From Otis tarda (Eukaryota > Chordata > Aves > Otidiformes > Otididae), in assembly GCA_026413225.1 (NCBI GenBank), contig CM048554.1, positions 50,269,963 through 50,333,962 on the forward strand: a DNA stretch of 64,000 nt, in the 5' to 3' direction. The notes beneath the pieces are model-generated. The model was not told the origin of the DNA and ran no database searches. It worked only from the letters and a program-made list of their open reading frames with translations. A program made the translations under genes and the position numbers. This document shows positions 36,693 through 49,799 of the stretch, in pieces; the stretch's first letter is position 1; every line of letters starts with the position of its first letter.

Positions 36693-37177
36693 ATTACACC
36701 TTCTTGCTCAGGTTTCAGCCATACAGTTAACGTAAATGAAGCTGCAAGCCTCGGCGAACGGGGAGTAGAGAAGCAATCCTTGTGATTATGAAAAATAAAA
36801 CTGGAAGCATTACTGAAGGACCCTGGATGCAAGTCCCTTTTATCCTCTGTGATACAGGTACCAAGGCCTTCTGAAAGAAGCAATTTGTAGGAAGAAGGTG
36901 ACGACCTGTATGGACATTCCTGAAAACAAAACCTCTGGGTGCAAGACATAATACTTTCAACAGCTACTGAGCTATGACAGAAAGTAGTTCTGTCTGGCAG
37001 CCCACAAATGGCTTGAGTTGGCACGATTGACACATTCTTGAAAGCTCCCACATTTTCAAGCCTAGGGAAATGTCCATGAGAGTTGACCAACACAAAGGAG
37101 TCACAATAAGTTAAGATTAATGTTTCAATAGCATGAAACAAGAAACGACACCTCAAGGAAAGAGCCCAGCAATTCAT
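36693..37177 (-). CDS. USH2A: USH2A (usherin), first coding exon
   Basis: 485 coding nt from ATG (37175-37177) to the donor AT|GTAAGT at 36687-36692. The start is chosen because the protein MNCWALSLRCRFLFHAIE aligns with the human N-terminus residue for residue, and because 485 nt equals the human length. An in-frame ATG 12 codons upstream (37211-37213) is less likely. Residues 1-33 form a hydrophobic signal peptide. Then come HFPRLENVGAFKNVSIVP and a cysteine-rich stretch (CGLPDRTTFCHSS, CTQRFCFQECPY). The start of the laminin-G-like domain follows (SFTLTVWLKPEQEGVM), with the final Met codon split across the intron. The protein is secreted or single-pass at the periciliary membrane and at hair-cell ankle links. 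Alternative identity is very unlikely. Confidence 0.97.
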
Positions 37178-37372
37178 GTTTACAAAAAAGCTCCTCCTGA
37201 TTAAAGCATCCATAAATAAATAATGATGTCCATGTCAGCAGCAGTGTCCTCAGGTGGTACGCTTTAAGAGTTTACGTGGCGTTTCATCTTCAAAACACCC
37301 ATGCAAGGACTCAGTCGCAGGGGACATCAATGTCTTCTGGCCAGCAAAATGCACGTGGCTGACAGCCAGTAT
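37178..37372 (-). other. USH2A: Predicted USH2A 5' UTR part of exon 2
   Basis: A strong minus-strand acceptor lies just upstream: a T-rich tract ending GGTTTGCAG, with AG at 37373-37374. It would give 195 nt of 5' UTR ahead of the ATG. The upstream in-frame ATG at 37211 falls inside this stretch. Prediction from splice signals only. Confidence 0.5.
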
Positions 37373-37760
37373 CTGCAAACCACAGGAAAAACAGATACAG
37401 TCCCTGGGAGGAACATGCCCTTTGGCACCAGAGGCCATGCTTCACTAGGGATTTTAAGGGTTTGAATTCCCCTCCCGAATTTCTGCCAGCAGGCCTACCT
37501 GCACCTTCGCTGGCTACGGCCAAGCCATCTCTTTAAGTACGGGCAACAGGACCAGGCCAACTCAAGCCCACACACGCTCACAGCCAAGTGGAGTTTATCC
37601 CAGATCTGTGTCATCACACAAGGCCAACGCTCAGCTCTACGTTTTAAGGTACCGAGTATGGAATAAAGTAGCAATCCAGGGCATGCAACTTTGGCACCCG
37701 AGCGTGTTTATAGAGGGTTTCAAGCTAGCTGGTTGACTCTCACATTTACAATCCCCCGGC

Positions 37761-37767
37761 GCTTACC
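37761..37767 (-). other. USH2A: Candidate donor of USH2A non-coding exon 1
   Basis: The minus strand reads GGAG|GTAAGC with the exon's last base at 37767. Paired with the acceptor at 37373-37374 it would leave a 394-bp first intron and place exon 1 toward the CpG island. A second possible donor (CCG|GTGAGC) lies near 38050-38055. No transcript evidence. Confidence 0.35.
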
Positions 37768-38121
37768 TCCGCTATCCGGGAGCTGCTCAGCGCCGTGCCC
37801 ACCGTGCTATGTCAGGGTACCCTGAGGGACACCCCCCTGATTCCATTCCTGGGCCGGCTGGGTGCGGGAAGGGCGGCCTGAGCCCCCCACGACGTATCGA
37901 TCCTTCCCCCTCAAGTTGTCAGCCCGCTTCGTGCCGCACCCCGCTGCCCACCTCACGCTGCTCCTTTCAGCCCTCGGCAAAGCCGATTAAAACCACGTCC
38001 CCCATCTGTCCCGTGTGGACCTTTCTAACAGCGACCGCCTGCGCTGGGGCTCACCGGCAGGCTGGGCAGGGGCAGGTGGCGAACCCCGCGATGGCAGCCG
38101 GTAAATGGCTTGATTTACCGT

Positions 38122-38128
38122 TATTTAC
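38122..38128 (-). promoter_or_regulatory. Forkhead-type motif
   Basis: The minus strand reads GTAAATA, matching the forkhead core RTAAAYA. It sits in an AT-rich pocket of the CpG island beside an inverted repeat (GGTAAAT/ATTTACC, 38100-38119). Short motif; occupancy unknown. Confidence 0.35.
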
Positions 38129-38196
38129 TCCGCCTGGCAGCGGTGCGAGAGGAGCGGCGCGGCGCCCGGCGGCTCCCCCCGGCAACGCCGCCCGCG

Positions 38197-38209
38197 GTCG
38201 CCCGGCAAC
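38197..38209 (+). promoter_or_regulatory. Candidate RFX X-box
   Basis: GTCGCC-C-GGCAAC fits the RFX dimer consensus GTNRCC(N0-3)RGYAAC at every position. A second GGCAAC half-site lies 23 bp away at 38181-38186. RFX factors drive many cilium genes, which would suit USH2A. Confidence 0.5.
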
Positions 38210-38600
38210 GCCGCGGCCTCCTCCCCGCCCCCGCGGCTCGGGCCCTCCGCGGCCCCGCCGGCCCCCGCCCGCTGCGTTTTAAAGCGGCAGCAGCAGCCGG
38301 ACGGGGCGCACGGCTCCTTCCTCCCTCCCCGGCTTAGTTTTCCACGCACCCACCCCTCCCCCCCGGGGTGAGGAGGGCGGCCCGCGGGAAGCCATTTCGC
38401 TGCCGCTCGGGTGCGCGGTGTGAAATATTTAACGCGGCCCTGGGCAGCCGCCCGTCGCCTCAGGAGGAGCGGGCGGCCTGCGGCGGGCAGGGCCCGGCCC
38501 TTCGCGGGCTGCGGTTCTGTGGGGCGCGGCCCCCCGTGGTTCGACGCCGGCGGGGCCAGGCCACCTTTTTGGGAGGGTATGAGACCTTCTGCGGGGCGTG

Positions 38601-41600
38601 TTTGTCAAGGTCTGCCTTGTAGAATTTTGGAAGCGACTACTTAGTTGGCTCTGGGTCCGATTTGTTCGAGTTTTAGTGTCGGACTTTCACTGGGTAGAGA
38701 AAGGGGAATGGATTTCATTTACACACTGAAACTAGGGGGGGAGTTTGAAGTCAGAGGACCGACGGAAGAGCACGATAAATGCCGTGGGTACGCTTTCCAC
38801 AGGAAAAAAAAAAGTGCAAGGAAGAAACATTGTCAGGACCTTCAGATGTTTTTGACACAAGCCTCCTTTCTCTAGTACAGCTATGCAAAGTGAACACAAG
38901 CTGCAAAGTTGTCATCAGTGAGCTGAGCATGAGCTACAATAGGTTGTTTATATGTATTTCTGGACAGAGAAGCACCAATTAATATGTCCCCTGAGGATAT
39001 GTAAAGCATCTATACATTTTATCTTTATTACGGAAGTTGCACGAGCTGCAACCCAGCTGGTATCTTTCCTGAGAATTTTGTTGAAATAGCCTCCAGTAAT
39101 TTGTCACCTTAGCATGTCTGGACTTTCACTAGCTACATAGTAACAAAATTATTCGGCAACATACACAATTGCTAAGAAATCATCCTCTGTCATAACTCAA
39201 TGCATTTTAACAAGCCCTTCATCCCACATTAAACAAGCTCCTGGACCATTCCTGGAACATCTCTGCTGTAATACACATCTTTTTCCTAAGGTCATAAAAG
39301 ATAAGTAGTAACTCCTACTAACAAGTTACCACCCACTTTGCAGTGTTTTCCTGTACTGTTAGTCATTAGACATGGTAGCTCTATCATCAGAATTACATTC
39401 CCTAAACTATTCAAATATAAAGAACTTTTTGTTTACCACGGAAGGGATAAGGGGGAAGCATTGCTCTGAGGCATGATGCAACACCTCAGCACCTAAAGCA
39501 TTTCTAGATAAACAGAGTTAGACCATAGGCTAGCTACGATCAACAATACAACAGTAAGAGTATATGCACATCAAAAACAAACCAGGTCTTTCAGAACACA
39601 ATGGAAAGAGAAAACAATGCAGTAATAAAATTCTAGTTGTTAGCTACCGTCTCAGAATATAAACAAGATGGGAACAGCTAGGAGTCATGGAGCACACACC
39701 TGACAAAAATGGAAACTTACCAAGTGGCCAAAGATGACAGACTGTCATCTTTGTATGCATGTATTTTCTGGCATTCCAGAAATATAACAATGAGGTTTTG
39801 CTCTGTCCCACTTCTTTCCAGCAACCAGCAAGGTCTTCCCCAAGAACCCTTGCAGGTCTAGCAAGTATCCAAAAGGAAATTCAGGGCACATTAATCACAA
39901 ATTGCACTTTCTGTTATGTTCTACAAATACCACCTCCCAAGCACACCATAGCATCAGTTTGGGAAAATGGCCCTGACTCATGTTACACCCTCTATCCCCA
40001 GAGAAAACCAGCCCAGCAGAGATCACAAATTTTCCCTTTATGTATTTTGTCCAAATACACAAGACCATAGCACAAACTTTGCAAAACCACGTTGCAAGAC
40101 AACAGTACAATTACCCAGGTCAAGGGTCACTACATTTTTGTTAAGGACACCATTGTTCAGGAGGAGTGTAATGAATAAAGTACCTGCAGGAGGTTAAATA
40201 GATGAGAAACCATCCAAAGGCCTTTGCAGCCAGGAACAGGCATGCAATATAAACTGTACCACAAACAAAAAACCTGAGTGATTTTACAGGAAATATTATA
40301 GATCCTGTTCAGAGGAGCGTTTTGAAGGTTCTTTAATATACGCATATGAAAACAGGGAACCTTGTCAGGCAAGAAGGTGTACTAGTATTAGGCAATGAGT
40401 TCTTGTGAAGAATTCATATGCCCATTTAACAGAATTAAAATTGCAGCACAAGGAAAGTGACCTTCAAGCTTTTAGTTACAACTGTTCATCTCAGCAGAAA
40501 AGAAAGTCTTCAATAGCCAGTGGAGTGCTTTAAGTCACACAGATGCCATCGGAGAATCTGACCTGCATCAGAATGTTGTGACATAACTGGGAGCCTGATC
40601 CTGATGATTCAGCACTCTATCCATGGCAGATAGCATCATCCAAAGAAGCTTCCATACCACCTGTTTTCTTAACCCATGGTTAGCAGAGACTCAGGACCCA
40701 CTGACTGCTCTTGGAGGTTGGAACAGGTTACTAAGGAAAAGAAACCATGAAGCCTAGTTTGTTATACAGCAATGTATGCCTTGACTGGAAAATTTTGAAG
40801 GCCACGTGTCTAAAATCTGTATGCTCTGAAGCAGGAATTTGATATGAGAAGTCATCTTACTCTAATCAAGTTATAAGCCCTGAAAAATACCAATTTGCAC
40901 ATACTCAGCAAAGATCAGTGGAGGATCTTTTTGGAGATGGTAAAACCACAGGGACTAATTAAGCTTGCGTACTGGGCAAACTTAACACCACCATTTCCAA
41001 ACGTCAATGTGCTCGACTTTGTAACAATGATAATCTAGTGGGAGAAAAAAAAAAAGGATGGAGACAGGGAATGCAGCAATACAGTTACTCAAAACTCCAA
41101 TAATACAAAACTAGTCTGCACAAACAGTATACAATTGCCTATATACTATTATACCTATATAGTGCAATATCAACTTAAAATAATTCCTTAGAATCATAAT
41201 TCCTGGAACTATTGAGGTAGAATTTCAAGTAATCCATTTCTCCCCAAAACACTATGGGTGTTCTGCACCATCACAATTGCTTTTAAATAATATTTCAATT
41301 AACGGTGAGCAAAGTCTTGACAACTAATTTGTCTGTCAGTTTCACTTTGTCTTCTCTTCATAACAGGTTCTGAAAAACTGACAAGTTTCTCAGTGTACTG
41401 AAAGCTTTCATTTGTATCATGTTTTACAAACACCTTATACCAATATGAGCTTGTATGTGTGCAGCGCTGACTAGTTGCAGGCTACTATTTTTGCTATTGT
41501 GTGAAGTGACCGATGTAGACTAACCCACACAGCATGACTTTCAAAGATTAGGCTCAAGTGTACAATTCAAAATTCACTTTCAGTGAATATTCATAGACTT

Positions 41601-44600
41601 GTTTTTATGAGTGCTTTTTCTCATAAAACTACACCATTTGGATATTTGGAGGAAATTAACATAAAAGATTCATTTGCATAGCCGAGTCAATATTTATTTC
41701 AAATTTAACTGTCTAGCAAAATTATTTTTTCCCCAATATTTTGCAAGTAATAATAAAACTACAATGCAAGTACATTTTAATAGCTGGAAGGGAGTTGATC
41801 ATGACAACCTAGAAATAATTAACAACTTATGTTTTAAAGGGGAGGAAATTCTGTATAAGCCAGTGAAATAAATATTAGAGTAAAATTTTCTGAAAGCACA
41901 GGAGGAGGTGGCAAGTATTTTATAGAGCTGTTAAGAGCCTTTTAACAGCTTTAGGAGTACAGTACATCACATCGCTTATTTTAGCGCCAAAAACTTTCTT
42001 TGTTACTAGAAAGGCAGAAGCTAAAGTCTCTCAGACTACAAGTTTTACAGACTTCCTTGACTTGAAAATACTGAGCTAAACTGTACATCTCCACATGGTA
42101 AATCCAGCAGCACAAGGAAACCTCTGCAAGGACTTCTTTGTACTTTTTTTTTCCAGTGACCATGGTAGGCTGCAATAAAAGCTTGTCCAAGCAGGAAAGG
42201 CCATCCTACACAGCTGGAGCACTTGGGCTCTCATAATCACCCTTTTCTCTCCCCACAGCATCTGTTATTTCCTCCAAACCTCCCTCAGCCCCAATCCATC
42301 ATATGCTTTCCTGCCAGTTCCCAGCACAGGACATGTCCGAGTAACAGCTTCTCTTTTCCTTTATTCTCCAAAAACCATTTTCTAATCTGTCCTCTGGCCT
42401 TCAACCCTTTCAATACATTATCTGTACTTAATCAATCAATTCTATTTTCATCAACTGATTATCAACACCTTCTCCAGACTCTCAGGCAAATCCCTGCCCC
42501 TATTCTTCATTTTCCCTTAGAACCTCTCCTTTAATCCCCTATTTCATGGCTGCTTAATCCATAGCTGCTTTACTAGGCAGCTCCTTCCATCTTCTTCTGC
42601 TTTATCATTGTTAAGCAACAAGCATCCTGCTCAACCTTGAGCATTCAAGCTGATCTCACCTTCCTTGCCCCAAGCCTTCTTTCAGCAAAAGATGATTCCA
42701 CAGCTTCTTCCAACTTTTTATTCCATCCCAAAGGAGGATCTTCCAGCGCTGCAGCTGCCTCCTCCTCTCTGCTTGTGTTCAGTTACAGTCAGTGTGTTTA
42801 CAGCACAGTCCTCAGGTAACAGCAGAGGAGAGGGACTGCTTCCTCCCCTGCCAGGAGGAGCAGTCAGCAACCAACAGAAATTCTGTGAAGACACCTACAC
42901 TTGAGACATTACAGAAAAAAAAAGACAATCCTGATTTCAAGTGTCAGATTCACCAGAGTTAACATTTCTTCTAGAAATACTTCCCTTATTTTCAAAGATA
43001 GATAAAATGGATATCCTGTGCTTTCTTAAAAAAAAATAAAAGAAAGAAACTAAACCCAAACAGTGAAACTTTGACATGGCATATACATGTTGACAAACTG
43101 GAAAGTTACATTATGATTTGTCTGCGTTTCATATAATTAGGCAATTTTCTAAAGACAGATGAACTAGGTATTAGATTAAGGACTGCCACATACAAGTGTA
43201 ATTGTTTCCTCTTACAATGTCCAACTTCTGCTATTACACAGTTCTCAAAATACTTCATATTTCACCTGTCTTTTTTTTCCAAAATTCCCACATTTGTATC
43301 CTTCTTCAGCTTCTAAATTAACTTTTATTTCACAGCCTCTCCTGTAGCATCTTGCAAATCACTACAGTACATTTACTCATATCTGTCATTCCCAAAAGCA
43401 TGCTCCTTTCTCAAACATCCTCCTGTTTGCCCCTGGAAGGATCTTATAACTTTTATTCAGATCAACTCTTCAACCATCATCAGGTCCCTGAAACCTTTAT
43501 CTTCTGTGCTTGGAATACTTATTTCCCACCAGTTGTTTCTTCTGCTTTTCAACATATCCCTCTCCTTCACAGCACACAGTCCTCCCTAATTCTTCCACCT
43601 GTAGTTTTCCCTCTCTCTTCCTATTAATTTTCAATTCCCTCTGCAAGTTTCCACCCTGAACTCGCATCAGTCCAAAGTTCTCTGAAGTTTGTGGTAAACC
43701 CTCTTTCTTCTCAAGAGCCCTCTATTTTCTATATGTCCTGAGGGAGAGGCCTGGAGGAAAAACTCCAGAGCCATAAAATTGTTATTGCTGTGCTTTGCCT
43801 AGCTGCTGGGGTAGCAGACCCAGTAATGGTGAGGTAGGACCTTAATCATCTCCAGAGCAGAGTCACACTGCCCTTCTTTCCTGTATAGGACACATTCAAT
43901 GTCTTCCCATGCCAGGAGGGGCAATTAAACCCTTCCTGCTGCACCAAGATCCCTGATAAGTAGGAAGAGCAAGACATAGGGGAGGAGCTGCTGCTGTCTC
44001 CCCATCTGCTCTCCTCCATTCCTCCATGAGGAACTAAGAAAAATAACAAGTTGGGCATAGGCCTGTTTTCTTCCCTTCCTCCCATCCCTTCACAGCTCAC
44101 CTGTGCCAGTACAGTGCAGTATCGCCTTCTCAACTATCTCTTCCAATCATTTCCAGCAACCAGGACCGATTTACTCCCCCAGACCTGAAAGGACATGGCT
44201 GGCTGGGGAGCATAGTGCAGTTGACTTCAGGTCCTCTCTCCACTTCAGACTGATACAGAGCAAGAACTGTGCCATCTATACTATTTCGCTCCAAAGTTCC
44301 CCTGTCACATTATCTGCTATCTTTCAAATGCATGCAGTGCCTTAGAAGCCACATGCTTTTCTTTAAAGTAGTGATTCCTCTGCTCCTGGAGCTCCTACTT
44401 TTCTTAAAAAAAAAACGTTTTAAAAGTGTGTTGCATTTAAAGAGACAGCCGTCTCCCTAGAGCCACTGAGTTAAACTCATTACACTTCCACCTGTGAGTG
44501 AAACACATTAACATTATTCATCATCCTAACTGAGATGCTCGATATTCACATTTATCTTCAATAAGTATTATATCTGCTGTAACTGCATACACATTTTTGC

Positions 44601-47600
44601 ATAAAGTCATTTTGTGCACCTTATTCTGTACTGTAAATTCTCAGGAGCATTAGCATACACTGTAGGATTTTGTACTTTTCTAGAAGTGTAGGATAAGTAT
44701 AGGCTACTTTAAATAAAATAAATGGACATCCTTCTCATAATAAAATTCAGTAGCTAGATTAAGGGAGGCTATCTGAAGAGGAAACAAAACAGTCAGAAAA
44801 TCCAAATTCTAATCAGAGCTCAGAAATGAGTTACAGCATGTCTGTGTCTTAGTTTCCTTATCTACAAATCGAGAAGATTAATAGTCACTTTAGCAAAGCA
44901 TTATGAGATGTGCAGGAAGGAACAAAATACCAAAGAATTACTAAGTGCAGTAAAATTTCTGAACTGTCAAATGTCAAAACCAACGCTTTTTCTGAAGTTC
45001 AAGAAAGTGCTTAACTTAGCAGTAAATCTAGTTTCAGCTACTAACAAAAAGATGTACTGTTAAAAGCCAAAAAAAAATGAAGTATCAGATGATGGCCAAA
45101 TGCTGTAACAGACCAGCCCTGTGAAATGCTAGAGGGCAGTCAATAATTAATATTCTATGGCAAAGAAAAATGGATAGTAGGACCCTGCATCTTTATAAAT
45201 CTTTCCTGTATGATCAGCTAAAGTAGAAATTGGATCAATAACATGAAAATGCAATCTGATAGTCACAGTAAGGAATCGTGGATTTGCATCTCTACTGGTG
45301 AAGATGTTCTAAAGGAGAAAGACTAGGAAGTCCTCCAAAATGTGGAGTGAGAGCACAGGGAGGCAGAGGAGCCTTCCACAGTAAGAGAAGTGACTGCAGA
45401 GGAAACAATCCTTTTTATTTTCTCCACAGCATTCCCAGTGGAGTAGCTCTTGGAGGAAAGGTTGATTTAACTTCACTCTGGTTTAAAAATAATCACAATC
45501 TAGAAGGCATGATAAGCAAGTCCAGTGGGAGATAAGGACACAGCGTAGGAAGTATGTCAGGACAATCAGAGGGAAAGGGTACTGCTGGAACCGATCTAAC
45601 AGCTGACTGCTGCCCAAATGGGCAGTCCCATTCCACCCCAAGGATTTAGCAGATTGATTGAATCCACTCACCAATGAGTCACAAAAGTGCCAAAATTGAG
45701 TACAAGGATATTGGCAAGAACAAGATCACTTGTGCTAAACACAGCAAGTTTTTAGATGGTCTCAGCCTTCTTTGAAGAAACATATCCCAAGTGGTGTATT
45801 TATTTGATCCTTAGTCTCCTTCCAAGGCCAGGACTAGTGGCAGTTTTTGAACCAGTTAAGTAGACTGAGGCATGACTTTCTAGGACTTTAGGCTTCCTGG
45901 TGTCTTTCTCCTCCTCAGGAGGTTTAGAGGGGAAGAGGCCCCAAAGAATTTTAAGTGTCTACAGGGCACTCAAAAACTACTAGCTAAGTCAAAGAGGGTT
46001 ATCTAAATTAGTTATAGCACTGATGGAAAAGGAGGCAGAACTCAGTCACGATACATTCTCCTTGGCTGTATTCAGCCCATCTGTAATTACACATATCTCC
46101 TTGACAAGGCACAGCACATGATGCCCAGGATCTTAACAGATATACCAGAAAACAGAGAAAGAGGGACAGAGTGTGCAGGTATGAGAAACAGGACATCACT
46201 AAATAGACAAAACCATAGGAAAATGTGTTCCATTTGCTTTATGGGAGGTGGAACTACTCTATGCCATTATCATTGTATTTTCATGACCATCCTAATGAAT
46301 ATGCAGGAATGTCAGTGCAATTTTCATCAGAGGAGTATGCAAAAGATGCAAATAATTTGGTACAGCCACAGTCCAATTGACTGCTCTTTGAAATCTCTGA
46401 GGGAAGGTAAATCCTAATATCTCAGTTTCCCTAAGGGAAGAGAAACTGTATGTGCATCAATATGCTTATACTGATACAGCTGAAGACTGGGGAATGCACT
46501 GCTTTAGCTTTATCAATACTGCTAAGACAATGCAGCCTATGCATATAGAGAAGGTTTAAATAGCAGGCAATGATCCCCTTGCACTTTGCACATGATTTAT
46601 ATTAAATATAATATATGTATATATGTTTAATCAAGCTCATTTGCTTAATACATATTTTATAAATGTCATAATTAAGAGATTTCTCTTGCAGAGTTGGTCT
46701 CAGAGCAATGAAAAACCATTGAGCTCAAGTGAGAGGTGCTAAATAGCCAGGCGTTCCTAATGGCCTCAGCTACACATCCATAGTCTTAGACAGGGACTGG
46801 ACAGAGAAGTCTCATCCCATTAGGATGCACTGCAAAGGCGAGTGACAGCTGCATTCACAGGAAAAGCCTCAAGACCAATGAGGACACATGACTTGGCTTG
46901 GGCCCAAGCAGTGGTGTCGAGTTTTAAATCCTCTCTTTCAAGGACACCTTGACAAAAATCACACAAACATCTATTTATGCCGTTCAGCATTTGGATGTTT
47001 GGGATAAAGAGAAGTAATTATCATCATCTTCCACACACTTGATGTTAATTTATTATATAAATTTTATCAAGTAACTCTAAAGATATCAGCATTATATCAG
47101 CATAACATGAGTATAACCGAGTATAAATAAGAAAGTGGCCTCATATTACAGTCCAGTTTTCAGGGGCAAGGTCTATTAATGAATCATCCTATTTGCATAT
47201 TTAAAAAGTACGATTTACTTCCTAGTCACTAAAATAGATTTCAGAAGTTCTTCAAATACACACACACACACACATCTTTTGTGGAAACTAATTTTCAGAA
47301 GAATGCCATTGTTTTTCAATTAATTTTCACAAATTATTCAATAAGTAGTTATCTACCAAAAAAAATCCCTGGAAACATTCACTTTATATTTTTTCTTAAA
47401 ATTACTAAAAATTAACTTAGTCATCTAAATATGACTGATGTATGCTTCATGGTTTGTATTCTAAGCATTTCACAGTATATCCAGCATTTTGACACTTCTG
47501 TGGTCTACTTTAGAAGTCTTCAACAATTAAAATTATTTTCAGTTTTGAAATAGTTTTTAATTTTGAAGTTTATCCAGTTACCTCCATAGCAATGTAGTGT

Positions 47601-48926
47601 TCCTGCACTAGTACCTCTTGTTTATAAGAAAGCAAAACATACTGACTGCAGTAGTCCACCCTAGAAATAAATCTGTTATGAATGACAAATGACTGGTGGA
47701 ATTTCTTCCTAGTTTCAGTTAATTAAAGATAATAGACTCTTCTAATAATAGAATTTGATATACCGTAAACTTTTTTTGATACATTTCAGCTTATAAGCTT
47801 ATTCACAAAGCTCCATCCCAGCTGTAGCTCTGATCTTGCCGGCCATCCTGTGAGGCCTGAACTTTGATCTTCTGTTGAGGCTTATTAACTTTTCAGGAGA
47901 GCTAGTAATGGCATCAGGGTTCAGATTAAGAGATGACAGGTTGGTAGTTCTTTTACCTTTGACAGTCCATTATTTGTGGGCAGAGAGTGGATCACTTGCA
48001 CCACATCATTTCTATTCTGCTGGGGAATTTTTCAATAAAAAGGAGAATCCAAAATGATTTCAGAACGGATAGAAGTTACATGATTATTCTTGCAACCTAA
48101 ATCCTTGTCTATTTTAAGGAAAATGCTTTAAAAGTTTCTAATGCCATCAAAATTTCTTGCTGGCTTTTAATCCTCTTGTACCAGTTGAATTCTATGTACA
48201 ATTTCCAACTTGATTTACCTAAAATCAAAATATAAAGTAAGTTTAAGGTTCCCCCCCCCTCTTTTTTAGTTAATGCAAAGTACAAGAATGTTTTGGAACT
48301 AGAAGATGATCAATATTTAGTCATATTGGTGAAAGTACTGGTAACTACTATAGCTTCTCTGAGGCCCAGCAAAACTAGAACCTCACTATCATCACAAGTG
48401 GAGCATTAGATTGCACTTCTAATGGTATTTGCTCTGTATGGGGCAGACTAAGGACACCTTGTTTGTAGTTATGGCAAGTGCACTTTGAAATCACATTTTT
48501 CCATCAGGAAATGGGTCCTTAATCTGCTGCACAAGTTGAAGGTGATATCCTATCAATCCACTGAAATTTTGCATATTAAAATACAGTTCATAGTTAGGAT
48601 TCATCCTTCTCAGTTTGTTTTGCACAAAAAGATATTGTTTGCCTGGATATAAAAAAAAAAAATTGAGACCGAAACCAATTTTTCCCTCACAATTCAGTAT
48701 TACAGAAGCATGTCCCATCTTTCAGCCTTATACTAATAGCCTGATTGAAGTCTGTGAGAAGACTTACTCAGAAGGGCTGGGGGAACGTAAAATTGCTATG
48801 AACATCTGTAGCAGCTCTAAAGAAATTTTAATTTGGAAGTCATGATCCAGGAAGATATGGCTGAACTCAGAGCAGTCGTACAACAGAAGTGGAATCTGGG
48901 AAACCCTGAAGCTGACTCGAGCCTTC
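38601..48926. other. Intergenic region upstream of USH2A
   Basis: 10.3 kb of AT-rich DNA without a recognisable gene or transposon. Pyrimidine-rich stretches lie at about 42230-42560, 42640-42780 and 43250-43690, and a (CA)n tract at 47258-47274. Open frames of 60-103 codons have no domain resemblance. Confidence 0.6.
47258..47274. repeat. (AC)n microsatellite
   Basis: About eight AC dinucleotides in a row. Confidence 0.9.
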
Positions 48927-48931
48927 AAGGT

Positions 48932-49422
48932 TGTTGTGGTTTAGCCCCAGTCAGCAGCTAAAAGACCACACAATTGCTTGCTCACTAACTCCCTCCCCTC
49001 CCAGTGCTCCCCCAGGGGGATGGGGAGGAGAGTCGGGGAAGAAAAGAAGGTAAAACTCATGGGTTGAGATAAACACAGTTTAAGAGAACAGAGGAAAAGA
49101 AAACAAAAAAGGAAAAACAAAAGCAGTAACAAAAAAAAACACTTAAGTACATAATTTACAGTACAATACCTCACAGTGGATCCTGATGTCCAGCTCCCTC
49201 CCAAGTAGCAGGAGCCTCCCCTCAGCACCATCCCCATTTTATACACTGACCATGATGTCCCATAGGGTGGAACACCCCTTTGGCCAATTTGGGTAAATGA
49301 TCCCAGCTGTTGGCTAATTAGTAAACTATCCCAGCTGTGTCCCCCAGCCACAGGTGCCACCAGCTCCAGCTCCTCTCCCAGCTCAGGTGAAAATTAACTC
49401 TATCCTAGCTGGAACCAGGACA
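48932..49422 (-). mobile_element. Solo LTR, 491 bp, related to the provirus LTR
   Basis: On the plus strand it runs from TGTTGTGG to ACCAGGACA. The flanks are AAGGT at 48927-48931 and 49423-49427, a perfect 5-bp target duplication. It is collinear with the provirus LTR: the 'catgggttgagat' block, the 'cttccaagtagcaggagc'-type block and the 'ttggctaattagtaaactatcccagc' block are shared, with many substitutions. It is therefore an older or sister subfamily. The sense strand is minus. No internal sequence remains. Confidence 0.92.
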
Positions 49423-49427
49423 AAGGT

Positions 49428-49799
49428 ATGTGGAGGTAGCCCAGGGTATTGACTCAAGGCCTCCAGTGTGACTCAAAACAAAACAGCTCAGGTTACCAAG
49501 CTTAAGTCTTGCTTCTCCGTTTTTTCATTTCACCAGCTGAACTGAAATGTCCACTGTCAATCTGGGAGATGTGTTCTTTCTCTGTTGACAGATTCTCAAA
49601 TTAGTGTGACTCAGCCCCTGACAGCAGAACTGGCCAGATGACAAAGACCATGGTCAGCTGCTGACAGAAGTTCCAGCTTTTTTCCTGGTCGAAACATAGG
49701 ATTATTTCCACCTATCATGTGCTGACTTAGAGACATTGTTCCTTTTAGGATATTTTAAATGGGATTTTAGAAGTTGTCCACATCTGCCTTGCTTCCAAG
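49428..49799. other. Non-coding spacer
   Basis: Short stretch between the solo LTR and the CR1 cluster. Nothing recognised. Confidence 0.6.

Larger units (their letters stand above)
37770..38600. promoter_or_regulatory. USH2A: CpG island, likely USH2A promoter
   Basis: This is the only GC-rich, CpG-dense stretch outside the LTRs, densest at 38130-38560. It starts about 0.6 kb upstream of the USH2A ATG on the minus strand, the expected place for its promoter and first exon. It contains an X-box at 38197-38209, a tandem 13-bp CCGGCAACGCCGC repeat (38179-38191 and 38202-38214), a forkhead-type motif at 38122-38128 and a TTTAAA at 38277-38282. Plus-strand open frames here are most likely a by-product of high GC. 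Divergent transcription cannot be excluded. Confidence 0.7.

Noticed and set aside
37809-38622. Plus-strand open frames of 75-157 codons in the CpG island
   Set aside because: They are rich in Pro, Arg and Ala as expected from GC-rich DNA. No domain, splice pattern or repeat is conserved, and overlapping frames are all open.
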